Shown: positions 8,559 through 17,187 of the stretch, one piece after another | Position numbering within the stretch: position 1 is the first letter of the stretch | Layout: each line of letters begins with the position of its first letter | Source of the DNA: Mesorhizobium mediterraneum | Lineage (GTDB): Bacteria > Pseudomonadota > Alphaproteobacteria > Rhizobiales > Rhizobiaceae | Assembly: GCF_002284565.1 (NCBI RefSeq) | Contig: NZ_NPKI01000015.1 | Location: 310,001 to 374,000, forward strand | Direction of reading: 5' to 3' | DNA length: 64,000 bases | Position numbers and translations under genes: made by a program | The notes under the pieces: generated by a model | Seen by the model: the letters and a program-made list of their open reading frames with translations, nothing else | What the model was told of the DNA's origin: nothing | The model's database searches: none

Positions 8559-8597
8559 ACATACGCTCCGTATGTCAATACGCATACGTTGCGTATG
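8559..8597. promoter_or_regulatory. Tandem palindromic operator upstream of the ridA-like gene
   Basis: Two copies of CATACG-N3-CGTATG, at 8560-8574 and 8583-8597, with centres 23 bp apart; the first extends to 7-bp arms (8559-8575). The spacing of about two helical turns and the symmetry fit binding of two dimers of a TetR-like repressor. A TTGACA sequence reading on the minus strand (8578-8573) lies between and overlaps the first palindrome, as expected for repression, though no good -10 box follows at standard spacing. No TetR gene is present next to it. Confidence 0.65.
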
Positions 8598-8622
8598 TTT
8601 TTAGGAGATTGCCCAGAGCTGA

Positions 8623-10170
8623 TCAGGCGCTCGGCGAAATCGCGATCCCGGGCGGTGTCAGCTTGCGCGCCGGGTGCCCGAACACCATCGATTCCTCTTC
8701 CTCGTCCTGCGGCGCGCCCCAGAATTCGGCCAGTGTCGGACCGTCCTTCAGGCGGCGGTCGCGGGCGAGAAAGCCCCAGACCTCGCGGAACCAGACGCGG
8801 CGGCCCATCTGCGTGTACCAGCGCATCGAATGGCGCTGTTCCGGGTCCTTGTGGAACAGGATGCGCGCCAATGCCTTCGGCCGCGACTGCACCGCCAGTT
8901 CGATCAGCTTGACGCTGAAGAACAGCATCCAAGGCTTCAGTCGGGTCATCTGCAGCACTTGATGCTTGTAGTCCCACAGGCGGGCGTCCAGCTGGATCAC
9001 CTTGCGGTCCCTGGCCATCCTGAAGAACGGCGTCCAGCGGTGCGGGGTGACATAGAGCGCCTGGATCTGGTCCGGATCATAGGCGATGAGCTGGCGGAAG
9101 CCGCGCCAGAGATCGCGAAAGCGCTCATCCTCGAAACCGGCGACCCAGGTCGCCATCGACAGTATGCCATTGAGGCGCAGCAACCGGATCGCCTCGCGGT
9201 CGGACGAGGTGCTGCCTCCCTTGCGGATCAACGCAAGCGTCTTCTCATCGGTGTTTTCCATGCCCAGCAGCCAACGGATGACGCCTGCCTTGCGGTAGAG
9301 ATGCAGGCTGTCGGCATCACGAACAATGTCATCTGCGCGGGTTGAGCCGACGATCAGGACCGGCACGTTCTCGGCGATCATCGCATCGAGAAAGGCGCGC
9401 CAGGCTTTTTTGGACGAGGTCGGATTCTCGTCGGCAAGGTTGATCAGCTCGACGCCATGCTCGCGGTGCAGCCAAGCGATCTCTTGCGCGAACTTCACCG
9501 GGTCGCGATGCCGCCATCGCGTCCAGAAACCGCGCTGGCCGCAATAATTGCACAGATGCGGGCAGCCTCGAGAAAACTGCATGACCACCGCGCGCTTGCC
9601 GCCCCAATAACTGTAACGACTGATATCGATCAGGTACCAGCCGATGCGGTATTCATCGAGGTCGGCGATCGTGCTTGCCGGCTTGGTGGCAAAGGGACGG
9701 CGCAAATCGTCGCGAAAGGCGATGCCCGCCACGCCAGACAGCGGCCGGCGCCTTTCCAGCGCCTCAACCAACGCGACGATGGTCGCCTCGCCTTCGCCGC
9801 GCACGATGAAGTCGAAGACGTCCGTTTCGGCAAGTATGTCGCGCCAGTGATAGGTGGGGAACACGCCGCCATAGATCACCATCGTCGCCGGGTCGATGTG
9901 CTTGACCATTCGTGCGATCTCCAGGGCTGTCGGATGCGCCGATGTCGAACCGGAATGGCCGATCAAAATGCAATCGGGATGACCGCTCAAGGCGTCTTGC
10001 ACGGCTGCGGCAAGCAGCATCGGCCCGAACTCGGCATCGACGAGCCGCACCTCATGGCCAGCGTCGATCAGCGGGCCGCCCAATGCGAGCAGGCCGAGCG
10101 GCGGCAAATGGTCGTCGGGCACGCGGCTGCCGATGGCGGTATGCGGCGGATTGATCAGGACGATTTTCAT
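8623..10170 (-). CDS. B12-binding domain/radical SAM protein, BchE-like
   Basis: A 515-residue class B radical SAM enzyme. The N-terminal 140 residues form a cobalamin-binding Rossmann domain (MKIVLINPPH, 'LPPLGLLALGGPLIDAGH', 'VIYGGVFPTYHW'). The radical SAM core follows with the CxxxCxxC cluster motif at C203, C207 and C210 (RGCPHLCNYCG). Relatives include anaerobic Mg-protoporphyrin cyclase BchE and B12-dependent methylases. No other photosynthesis genes are present, so a BchE function is not supported and the substrate is unknown. The next gene downstream on the same strand is the ridA-like gene, 220 nt away behind its own operator. Confidence 0.85.
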   Translation of the reverse strand: MKIVLINPPHTAIGSRVPDDHLPPLGLLALGGPLIDAGHEVRLVDAEFGPMLLAAAVQDALSGHPDCILIGHSGSTSAHPTALEIARMVKHIDPATMVIYGGVFPTYHWRDILAETDVFDFIVRGEGEATIVALVEALERRRPLSGVAGIAFRDDLRRPFATKPASTIADLDEYRIGWYLIDISRYSYWGGKRAVVMQFSRGCPHLCNYCGQRGFWTRWRHRDPVKFAQEIAWLHREHGVELINLADENPTSSKKAWRAFLDAMIAENVPVLIVGSTRADDIVRDADSLHLYRKAGVIRWLLGMENTDEKTLALIRKGGSTSSDREAIRLLRLNGILSMATWVAGFEDERFRDLWRGFRQLIAYDPDQIQALYVTPHRWTPFFRMARDRKVIQLDARLWDYKHQVLQMTRLKPWMLFFSVKLIELAVQSRPKALARILFHKDPEQRHSMRWYTQMGRRVWFREVWGFLARDRRLKDGPTLAEFWGAPQDEEEESMVFGHPARKLTPPGIAISPSA

Positions 10171-10289
10171 GAAGGACCTTTTGCAATGGCGGTCCGGTCA
10201 TCCTGGTCGTCGATCTGGGCCTGCAGCTGGCCCGGTTCAGCAGTTTCCGTGCAGCTTTTCCGCAGAAATGCATTTGCCGAGATACAGGC

Positions 10290-10772
10290 TCATCGCCTGA
10301 GGTGCCCGAGCGGCACGTGGCCCGGCCCCTTGATGTTCTGCAGCACAAGCTGCGTGTGGACGTCGCGCACGCCGTCGAGCCGCATCAGCCGGTGCATGAC
10401 GAAGGCGTTGAGCTCGTCGACCGACGGCACCATCACATGCAGCAGGAAATCGTAGTCGCCGGTCATCGTCCAGCACGACGACACCTCGTCCATGCGCTGC
10501 ACGGCAGCGATAAAGGTTTCGGGCGAACCGTCGCTGTGGGTTACGAGGCGCACCTGAATGAACACCTCGACCAGCAGGCCGACGGCGCGGCGGCTGAGCA
10601 CAGCAGCAAAGCCCTTGATGATGCCGGCGCTCTGAAGAGCCTCGAAGCGGCGCGCGCATGGCGTCGTCGACAGGCCGATCTCCTGGGCCAGTTCGGACAC
10701 AGGCTTGCGTCCGTCACGTTGCAAGATATCGAGCATCTTGATCTCAAAATCGTCAAATTGAGGCACTTTCAC
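10290..10772 (-). CDS. Lrp/AsnC family transcriptional regulator
   Basis: A 160-residue regulator with an N-terminal helix-turn-helix ('MLDILQRDGRKPVSELAQEI' then 'GLSTTPCARRFEALQSAGII') and a C-terminal RAM ligand-binding domain ('VEVFIQVRLVTHSDGSPETF', 'VSSCWTMTGDYDFLLHVMV'). It is divergent from phhA with a 129-bp shared intergenic region. That arrangement matches the known pairing of Lrp-type activators with phenylalanine hydroxylase genes, so it probably senses phenylalanine or tyrosine and controls phhA (inference). Confidence 0.92.
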   Translation of the reverse strand: MKVPQFDDFEIKMLDILQRDGRKPVSELAQEIGLSTTPCARRFEALQSAGIIKGFAAVLSRRAVGLLVEVFIQVRLVTHSDGSPETFIAAVQRMDEVSSCWTMTGDYDFLLHVMVPSVDELNAFVMHRLMRLDGVRDVHTQLVLQNIKGPGHVPLGHLRR

Positions 10773-10901
10773 TCTCCTACAGCTTTGCTGTGGTGGCTTT
10801 TACCTCAAATCGCGTATTCGAGCCATCATCAAAGCGGATTTGCCTCACCGGATCCGGCTAGATTTTTACGATGTTAGTCGTGATTTCCAGGGAGAACAGC
10901 C

Positions 10902-11738
10902 ATGACGATCAACGTTGCCGACTACGCCCGCGAATGCGCGGCGCAAGGCCTTCGCGGCGACTATTCGGTCTGCCGTTCCGATTTCACCGTCGAGCAGAGC
11001 TACAACTACACCGCCGACGAGCAGGCGGTGTGGCGCACACTGTGCGACCGCCAGACGAAGCTGACCAAAAAGCTGGCACACCGGTCCTATCTCGACGGCG
11101 TCGCCACGCTGGGCCTGCTAGACAAGATTCCGGATTTCGATGTGGTCAGCGAAAAACTGCGCAAGCTTACCGGTTGGGAAATCGTCGCCGTGCCGGGCCT
11201 CATTCCCGCACCAGCCTTCTTCGTCCACCTCGCCAGCCGGCGCTTCCCGGTGACCAACTGGCTGCGGACGAAACAAGAGCTCGACTACATCGTCGAGCCG
11301 GACATGTTCCACGACTTCTTCGGCCACGTGCCTGCACTGACGCAGCCGGTCTTTGCCGATTTCATGCAGATGTATGGGGAGAAAGCGGAGGACCTGATCG
11401 CGCTTGGCGGCGACGAGATGATCAGCCGCCTTTACTGGTACACCGTCGAATACGGGCTGATACAGGAAGCCGGCCAACCGCTGAAGGCTTTCGGCGCCGG
11501 GCTGATGTCGTCCTTTGCGGAACTTCAATTCGCGATTGAAAGCAAGGACGCGCACCATGTCCCCTTCGATCTGGAAACGGTGATGCGCACCAGCTACGAG
11601 ATCGACAAGTTCCAACGCGCCTATTTCGTGCTGCCATCCTTCGACGTTTTGCGCGATGGATTCCAGGATGTCGCCGAGATGGCAGCGATTGTCGGACGCC
11701 ACAAGGGCAAACCGGCGCTCGACCCGGCGAAACTTTAA
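10902..11738 (+). CDS. phhA: Phenylalanine 4-monooxygenase
   Basis: Converts L-phenylalanine to L-tyrosine using tetrahydropterin, O2 and a mononuclear non-heme iron. The 278-residue protein has the bacterial single-domain form. The iron facial triad is visible as H137 and H142 (MFHDFFGHVP) and E183 (WYTVEYGLI). The conserved 'RRFPVTNWLRTKQELDY' and 'EPDMFHD' blocks are intact. GGGAGA lies 9 nt before the ATG. Divergent from an Lrp/AsnC regulator. A partner pterin carbinolamine dehydratase gene is not in this window. Confidence 0.96.
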   Translation: MTINVADYARECAAQGLRGDYSVCRSDFTVEQSYNYTADEQAVWRTLCDRQTKLTKKLAHRSYLDGVATLGLLDKIPDFDVVSEKLRKLTGWEIVAVPGLIPAPAFFVHLASRRFPVTNWLRTKQELDYIVEPDMFHDFFGHVPALTQPVFADFMQMYGEKAEDLIALGGDEMISRLYWYTVEYGLIQEAGQPLKAFGAGLMSSFAELQFAIESKDAHHVPFDLETVMRTSYEIDKFQRAYFVLPSFDVLRDGFQDVAEMAAIVGRHKGKPALDPAKL

Positions 11739-11835
11739 ACGCTGGGCAGGCTCGGACGCTCGCAGCCGACCGGCGCGGGCGTTGTTGGCGGTGGACTGCG
11801 ATGACGATCCCTCGGCCGGCCGGCTGAGCCGGCTT

Positions 11836-13275
11836 CTATACGCCGATGACTTTGCTGAGGTGATCGCCCAGCCGGCAGGCCAATGCGACGATCGTCGTCG
11901 TCGGGTTGCATTCGCCGGACGTGCAGAACACCGAAGAGCCGCCGACATAGAGATTGTCCATGCCATGCACCTTTGAGTTGGCGTCGACCACGCTCTTGAT
12001 CACATCCGTGCCCATACGGGTGCCGCCCATATGGTGGTGGCCGGCCAGTTCCTCATTCGTCGGATAGTCCCCGCCATTGGTGAGCCAGTCGGCGATGCGC
12101 ACCCGGCCGAGATCCTTCTGGACGAGCGTCGTCCCAAACAGCCTCAAGCCCTCGAGAAGCGTGCGGCGCTCCAGCTCCGACTTTTTCCAGTGCAGCTCGA
12201 TGCGCGGCACGCCGGCATGGTCGACATCGGCTTTCGACAACTGAATCCGGTTCGAGGCCAGCGGCGCCTGTTCCCAGGTGACATAGAGCTGGGCGGCGCA
12301 GCGCAGGTCCTGGCTGAGCTGATAGGACACCCATTCGGCCATCTCGGGCGCCGTGCAGGCGAGGTCGGCGATGACGCGTTTGACCCCGGGGTACGGCGTC
12401 TCGATCAGCCTGATCCCGAAATTCATGATCTCAAGGCGCTCCATGGCGGCAAGCGTCGGCGAGAAGAAGGCCTCGTTGGTGGCGTCGACCTCGAACGCGC
12501 TATAGTCGGCGAGGATGGCATTGCCGCCCTCGAAGGTCGGATGCTCCATCCAGTAGCGGCCGAGCGCCGTCGCTTTCGGCACCACGCCGCCATTCGAGCG
12601 CTGGTTCGACCACAGCAGCAGCCGCGAGTTTTCCAAGCCGCCGGTGCAGACGATGAAATAGTCGGCGGTGAAGGAACCGGCATCCTGGCCGTTCGACCAC
12701 AATTTGGCGCCGGTCACTCGTTTGCCATCGCCGGCAAGCTCGGTGGCATAGGTGTTGAGCACCACGGCGACGTTCCTGCTCTTGTCGAGCTCTTCGGCGA
12801 ATTTTTCGCCGAAGCGCACGGCCGGGCTTTTGATCAGTTGCACCCAGCGAATGTCGTCCGAGATCGGCACATCCGGCCGGAAATCGGGAAGTTCGAGGAT
12901 ATCGTGGACTTCAGGCAGGTAGGGCTCGATGTCGGCACGGCTGATAGGCCAGCCGGTATCCGGCGCCCAGGCCTTGGGCTCGAAATCTTGGCTGTCGAGC
13001 ACGCGGCACCAGCCGGCCCAGTGATTGGAGCTGCCGCCCATGAAGCGCAGCCGGGTGATGTCGAGATCGAAATAGGGATCGCCGACCGTGGCGCCGCGGT
13101 AGAAATCCTGCGAATCATCGCTGAACTCACGGGAGCCGGCCTCCAGCACCACAACCGGAATGCCGGCCGCGCCAAGCTTCCTGGCGATCGTGGTGCCGGC
13201 TGGCCCAGAGCCGAGAATGCATACCTTGGCGGTGAAATTCACCGCGGGAAATGCCTCGTAGCTGTCGAAGATCAC
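11836..13275 (-). CDS. GMC family FAD-dependent oxidoreductase
   Basis: A 479-residue glucose-methanol-choline oxidoreductase. The FAD-binding motif 'ILGSGPAGTTIARKLG' is near the N-terminus and 'VVLEAG' follows; the C-terminal domain has HHMGGTRMG and CNPTTTIVALA, the family's active-site and FAD-contacting ends. The substrate is unknown. The start is taken as the GTG that overlaps the stop of the preceding small gene as GTGA, with AGGAG 9 nt before it; a TTG 27 nt upstream is also open. The protein has no signal peptide of its own, but the coupled small gene encodes a twin-arginine-containing peptide, suggesting co-export. Confidence 0.88.
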   Translation of the reverse strand: MIFDSYEAFPAVNFTAKVCILGSGPAGTTIARKLGAAGIPVVVLEAGSREFSDDSQDFYRGATVGDPYFDLDITRLRFMGGSSNHWAGWCRVLDSQDFEPKAWAPDTGWPISRADIEPYLPEVHDILELPDFRPDVPISDDIRWVQLIKSPAVRFGEKFAEELDKSRNVAVVLNTYATELAGDGKRVTGAKLWSNGQDAGSFTADYFIVCTGGLENSRLLLWSNQRSNGGVVPKATALGRYWMEHPTFEGGNAILADYSAFEVDATNEAFFSPTLAAMERLEIMNFGIRLIETPYPGVKRVIADLACTAPEMAEWVSYQLSQDLRCAAQLYVTWEQAPLASNRIQLSKADVDHAGVPRIELHWKKSELERRTLLEGLRLFGTTLVQKDLGRVRIADWLTNGGDYPTNEELAGHHHMGGTRMGTDVIKSVVDANSKVHGMDNLYVGGSSVFCTSGECNPTTTIVALACRLGDHLSKVIGV

Positions 13276-13427
13276 GCCAGATCGCTCCTTTTGAGGATCC
13301 AACCATTGATCTCGACGATTGCGTCCGGATCGGCATCGGGCAGCTTGCGGAACAGCGACAGGGCCGGCAACGCGATCAGCGCCTGCATGATCGTGCGGCG
13401 CGACATTTTCTTTGTGAAGAAACTCAT
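13272..13427 (-). CDS. Small twin-arginine signal-bearing partner of the GMC oxidoreductase
   Basis: A 51-residue protein, MSFFTKKMSRRTIMQALIAL followed by more hydrophobic residues, then a short polar tail ending in 'EINGWILKRSDLA'. The SRRT pair before a hydrophobic run is a Tat-like signal, and the tail resembles the end of small subunits that accompany membrane-bound FAD dehydrogenases. It is translationally coupled (GTGA) to the GMC gene. The likely role is to carry the folded FAD enzyme across the membrane or anchor it (hitchhiker model, inference). GAGAG lies 6 nt before the chosen ATG; another ATG lies 30 nt upstream. Confidence 0.7.
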   Translation of the reverse strand: MSFFTKKMSRRTIMQALIALPALSLFRKLPDADPDAIVEINGWILKRSDLA

Positions 13428-13561
13428 GACACGTCTCTCGATGGGGCCTTTATCCACGCATGGCGTTCCCAGAACGTCACATGCTCGCCAAGAGAAGCCA
13501 ATTCCGTGCCAAACCTAGCCGCACACTTGCTTAAGCCGTGTAAACGGCCCGGCGGGACCGC

Positions 13562-14323
13562 TCAAGCCGCTTCGGAAATGTCCGTGTCCAGGATGGTCAG
13601 ATTGCGGCCGCGGTGCTTGGCCTGGTAAAGGCGCCGGTCGGCGGCACGCATCAGATCCGATACGGCGGCGCCCTCGCCGCAGGTGACGCCACCGATGCTG
13701 ACGGTGAGGGGTATGATCCGCTCATCAACGGGACGGAAGCGGATCAGCTCGACTTCACGGCGAATGCGCTCGGCGACGCGTTTGGCTTCCTGCTCGGTGG
13801 CGCCGATCAGGAACGCGCCGAATTCCTCGCCGCCGATGCGGCCGATCACGTCTCCGCTGCGCACGCCGCGCTCGATCGCGCTTGCAATGAGGAGCAGCGC
13901 GTCGTCGCCGGTCAGATGGCCGTAGCTGTCGTTGATGATCTTGAAGTGGTCGGCATCGATGATCAGCAACGCACCGCGATCGGATTTCCGCCGGGAGGCG
14001 TCGAGCGCCGCAAAGAAGCTCTCGCGGTTGAGCATGCCGGTCATGTCGTCGCGGCTCGCCTTTTCCGACAGGCGCCGATGCGCGGCGGCGAGTTGGGCAT
14101 GAGCGCGGGCGAGATCGCGATGGGCGCCTTTCAGCCTCTCGCCCTGCCAGAATGTATAAGCGCTGGCAATCCAGGCAAGCGCGAGCGGGCAGACCGTGCA
14201 CGTCAGCCACATCGTGCGGTTGAACGGAAAGCCCATTGCCGGGACGACGATCAGCGTCAACAAAAGCGAGACCGCGAGGGAGGCGAAAGCGACGGCGGCA
14301 GACTTCAGAAATATGCGGCTCAT
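13562..14323 (-). CDS. Diguanylate cyclase, two TM segments plus GGDEF domain
   Basis: Makes cyclic di-GMP from two GTP. The 253-residue protein has two N-terminal transmembrane segments (SAAVAFASLAVSLLLTLIV and a second near residues 40-60), a short linking helix, and a complete GGDEF domain with active-site GGEEF. RSGD lies five residues before the GGEEF, a canonical RxxD inhibitory site, so product feedback is expected. 'DDMTGMLNRESFF' marks the domain start. The start is chosen from GGGGGAG placed 6 nt upstream of MSRIFLKS; longer open frame upstream has no family features. Confidence 0.92.
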   Translation of the reverse strand: MSRIFLKSAAVAFASLAVSLLLTLIVVPAMGFPFNRTMWLTCTVCPLALAWIASAYTFWQGERLKGAHRDLARAHAQLAAAHRRLSEKASRDDMTGMLNRESFFAALDASRRKSDRGALLIIDADHFKIINDSYGHLTGDDALLLIASAIERGVRSGDVIGRIGGEEFGAFLIGATEQEAKRVAERIRREVELIRFRPVDERIIPLTVSIGGVTCGEGAAVSDLMRAADRRLYQAKHRGRNLTILDTDISEAA

Positions 14324-14484
14324 CGCTGGCTCCCCCTCGACCGTCTGTGTGCCAGCAAGCCCTGAATGCCACCTTTCTGCGATGCCTAAAATTTGAATCA
14401 TGGCGTCATTTTCGCCACCCGCAACCCGCATAAGTTGTGGATAAAGCCTCTGCCAAAAGCAATGTTTCGTGCCATAAGGATTGC

Positions 14485-15192
14485 ATGACCACACTCCCGG
14501 ATCCCGCCCGCTTTGCCCATGTCACCGACTGGGTGTTCGACCTCGACAACACGCTCTATCCGCACCATTCGAACCTGTTCTCGCAGATCGACGTGAAGAT
14601 GACCGCCTATGTCGGAGAGCTGCTGACGCTGCCGCGCGACGATGCCCGCAAGCTGCAGAAGGAACTCTATCGGGAATACGGCACGACGCTGAACGGCCTG
14701 ATGGCGCGCCACGGCATCGATCCCGACGACTTTCTCGAGAAGGTCCACGACATCGACTATTCCTGGCTGGTTCCCGATCCCGTTCTCGGCACCGCCATCC
14801 GCCAGCTTCCCGGCCGCAAGTTCATCTTCACCAATGGCGACCGCAGGCATGCCGAACGCACCGCGCGCCAACTCGGCATCCTCGACCATTTCGACGACAT
14901 CTTCGATATCGTCGCCGCCGGACTGAACCCCAAGCCGGCGCGCCGGACCTACGAGAAGTTTGCGGAACTCCACGCCGTCACCGGCCACAATGCGGTGATG
15001 TTCGAGGACTTGGCCCGCAACCTGTCCGTGCCGAAATCGCTGGGCATGACCACGGTGCTGGTCGTGCCGCGCAACTTCGAGCCGACCTTCTCGGAAATCT
15101 GGGAACGTGACCCGGCCAACGAGGACGACGTGGATTTCGTCACCGACGATCTTGCCGAATTCCTTACTGCGATCGTCGAAGTCCCAGCCTAG
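14485..15192 (+). CDS. Pyrimidine 5'-nucleotidase, HAD superfamily
   Basis: Predicted nucleotide phosphatase of the Sdt1/PHM8-like HAD group. The 235-residue protein has motif I 'WVFDLDNTLYPHH' (nucleophile Asp and acid Asp), motif II in 'FIFTNGDRRHAERTAR', the motif III Lys in 'NPKPARRTYEK', and motif IV 'MFEDLARNL'. A helical cap occupies residues about 25-110. AAGGA lies before MTTLPDPARF, which decides the start. It is divergent from the diguanylate cyclase gene and followed by a palindromic repeat. Confidence 0.92.
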   Translation: MTTLPDPARFAHVTDWVFDLDNTLYPHHSNLFSQIDVKMTAYVGELLTLPRDDARKLQKELYREYGTTLNGLMARHGIDPDDFLEKVHDIDYSWLVPDPVLGTAIRQLPGRKFIFTNGDRRHAERTARQLGILDHFDDIFDIVAAGLNPKPARRTYEKFAELHAVTGHNAVMFEDLARNLSVPKSLGMTTVLVVPRNFEPTFSEIWERDPANEDDVDFVTDDLAEFLTAIVEVPA

Positions 15193-15294
15193 AGCACTTC
15201 ATCGTTTCACGGAAACGCCGAACCGCTCTAATTATTTGTTTGTACGCAATTCCGAACGGAAAACCGCTCCGCACTTTTCCTGGAATTGCTCTAG
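15191..15294. repeat. Intergenic palindromic repeat, type A
   Basis: About 100 bp between the HAD gene and the LOG gene. It begins AGAGCACTTCATCG, contains GGAAACGCCGAACCGCTCT and ends with AATTGCTCTAG, with self-complementary GCGGTT/AACCGC blocks. Elements with this AATTGCTCTAG end are common between Mesorhizobium genes (remembered, not searched). Confidence 0.7.
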
Positions 15295-15350
15295 TGCATG
15301 TCGCCCAAAAGCATGCCCTCGGGCTTGACCCGTGGGTGCGCAGCGGGGTC

Positions 15351-16190
15351 TCAGAGCTTGTAGAAACGGCTGATAATCCCCCAGGCCTCGTCGGCGGTGT
15401 CGACGAAATCGATGATGTCCTGGTCGCCGGGGGTGATCGTGCCTTGCTCGGCGAGGAAATCGAGGTCGATCGCCCTTTTCCAGAAAGCCTTGCCGAACAG
15501 GATCACCGGCACGCGCTCCATGCGGCCGGTCTGGATCAGGGTCAGCGTCTCGAAGAATTCGTCCATCGTGCCGAAGCCGCCCGGAAACACCGCGACAGCC
15601 TTGGCGCGCATGACGAAATGCATCTTGCGGACCGCGAAATAGTGGAAGTTGAAACAGAGCTCCGGCGTCACATAGGCATTCGGCGCCTGCTCGTGCGGCA
15701 ACACGATGTTGAGGCCGATCGACGGTGCGCCGACATCGTCGGCGCCGCGGTTGCCGGCTTCCATGACGCCGGGTCCGCCGCCGGTCACCACGACGAATTC
15801 GCGATAATACGAGGTGGCCGACTGCTGCGAGCAGAGGCGGGCGAATTTTCGCGCTTCCTCATAATATTTGCTGTTTTTCTCAAGGTTCTTCTTCTGCGTC
15901 TCGTTCTTGGCCGCCCAGGCTTCTCCGCCCGGCTCGGGGATGCGCGCGCCACCGAATAGGATGACGGTCGAGCGGATGCCGCGCTCGGCCAGGATCATCT
16001 CCGGCTTCAACAGTTCGAGCTGTAGCCTGACCGCGCGCAGTTCGCGCCGTGTCATGAAGTCGGGATCGTTCCAGGCCAACCGGTAGGTTTCGGCGCGCGT
16101 CTGCGGCGTATCCGGCACGCTTTTCGAACGCTCCAGATCCTCGTCCGAATGCGGCAGCGGCGTCCACCCCGCCTTTTCCATAGGAGTCAT
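15351..16190 (-). CDS. LOG family/TIGR00730 Rossmann protein
   Basis: A 279-residue member of the 'lysine decarboxylase-like' LOG superfamily, whose characterised members are cytokinin riboside 5'-monophosphate phosphoribohydrolases or nucleotide hydrolases. The two signature motifs are present: GGGPGVMEAGNRGA and PGGFGTMDEFFE. It is longer than the about 190-residue classical LOG proteins, with an N-terminal extension of about 80 residues, as in a rhizobial subgroup. The true substrate is uncertain. The start is the ATG at MTPMEKAG; a GTG 24 nt upstream is open. Divergent from dapD. Confidence 0.85.
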   Translation of the reverse strand: MTPMEKAGWTPLPHSDEDLERSKSVPDTPQTRAETYRLAWNDPDFMTRRELRAVRLQLELLKPEMILAERGIRSTVILFGGARIPEPGGEAWAAKNETQKKNLEKNSKYYEEARKFARLCSQQSATSYYREFVVVTGGGPGVMEAGNRGADDVGAPSIGLNIVLPHEQAPNAYVTPELCFNFHYFAVRKMHFVMRAKAVAVFPGGFGTMDEFFETLTLIQTGRMERVPVILFGKAFWKRAIDLDFLAEQGTITPGDQDIIDFVDTADEAWGIISRFYKL

Positions 16191-16241
16191 GTTACCTACC
16201 GTCCAATTATTCACTTGCGCCGTCCCGTGGCGCAGCCGCGA

Positions 16242-16270
16242 TTGACCCTCACCAAGCCTTCACATAGGGT
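16242..16270 (+). promoter_or_regulatory. Candidate sigma-70 promoter for dapD
   Basis: TTGACC at 16242-16247 and TAGGGT at 16265-16270 are separated by 17 bp, about 62 nt before the dapD start. The -10 box is weak, so this is a suggestion only. Confidence 0.35.
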
Positions 16271-16332
16271 CCGGCGACTTTCAAAACAGGTTAAGGCGCG
16301 GCCCCTTAACAGCTTGGTAATGGAGCGAATTC

Positions 16333-17187
16333 ATGTCGAAGCCCGATCTGGCGAGTCTCGAAAAGATCATCGAAGAAGCCTTCGAGGAACGCGACACGAT
16401 TTCGACGGCAACCCGTGGCGCGACGCGCGACGCCATCCAGTCGGCGCTCGACCTGCTCGACCGGGGTGTCGCCCGCGTTGCCGAGCGCCAGGCCGACGGC
16501 AAATGGCATGTCAACCAGTGGCTGAAGAAAGCGGTGCTGCTGTCCTTCCGGCTCAACCCGATGGAGATCATCAAGGGCGGCCCCGGCCAGGCCGTGTGGT
16601 GGGACAAGGTGCCGTCGAAATTCGACGGCTGGAGCGCCATCGATTTCGAGAAGGCAGGTTTTCGCGCCGTGCCGTCATCGATCGTGCGGCGCTCCGCCTA
16701 TGTCGCGCCAGGTGCCGTGCTGATGCCGTCCTTCGTCAATGTCGGCGCCTATGTCGACAGCGGCACCATGGTCGACACCTGGGCCTCGGTCGGCTCCTGC
16801 GCCCAGATCGGCAAGAACGTGCATCTGTCGGGCGGCGTCGGCATCGGCGGCGTGCTGGAGCCGATGCAGGCCGGTCCCACCATCATCGAGGACAATTGCT
16901 TTATCGGCGCACGCTCCGAAGTGGTCGAAGGCTGCATCGTGCGCGAGGGCTCGGTGCTCGGCATGGGCGTCTTCATCGGCCAGTCGACCAAGATCGTCGA
17001 CCGCGCCACCGGTGAGGTCTTCTACGGCGAAGTGCCGGCCAATTCCGTTGTCGTCGCCGGCTCGCTGCCCGGCAAGCCGTTGCCCAGCGGTGAGCCCGCT
17101 CCGAGCCTCTACTGCGCCGTCATCGTCAAGCGGGTCGATGCCAGGACCCGGTCCAAAACCTCGATCAATGAACTGCTTCGCGATTGA
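16333..17187 (+). CDS. dapD: 2,3,4,5-tetrahydropyridine-2,6-dicarboxylate N-succinyltransferase
   Basis: Succinylates tetrahydrodipicolinate in the lysine/diaminopimelate pathway. The 284-residue protein has the helical N-terminal domain ('[17 protein letters not shown]'), then left-handed beta-helix hexapeptide repeats ('[20 protein letters not shown]', 'VGIGGVLEP', '[16 protein letters not shown]'). Length is typical. The same pathway's desuccinylase gene dapE lies 1.6 kb downstream with two unrelated small membrane-protein genes and a pseudogene between. The DUF805 gene start overlaps its last 20 nt. Confidence 0.97.
   Translation: MSKPDLASLEKIIEEAFEERDTISTATRGATRDAIQSALDLLDRGVARVAERQADGKWHVNQWLKKAVLLSFRLNPMEIIKGGPGQAVWWDKVPSKFDGWSAIDFEKAGFRAVPSSIVRRSAYVAPGAVLMPSFVNVGAYVDSGTMVDTWASVGSCAQIGKNVHLSGGVGIGGVLEPMQAGPTIIEDNCFIGARSEVVEGCIVREGSVLGMGVFIGQSTKIVDRATGEVFYGEVPANSVVVAGSLPGKPLPSGEPAPSLYCAVIVKRVDARTRSKTSINELLRD

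Noticed and set aside
12031..13518. 495-codon plus-strand frame over the GMC oxidoreductase
   Set aside because: Shadow frame of a well-supported FAD enzyme on the opposite strand.
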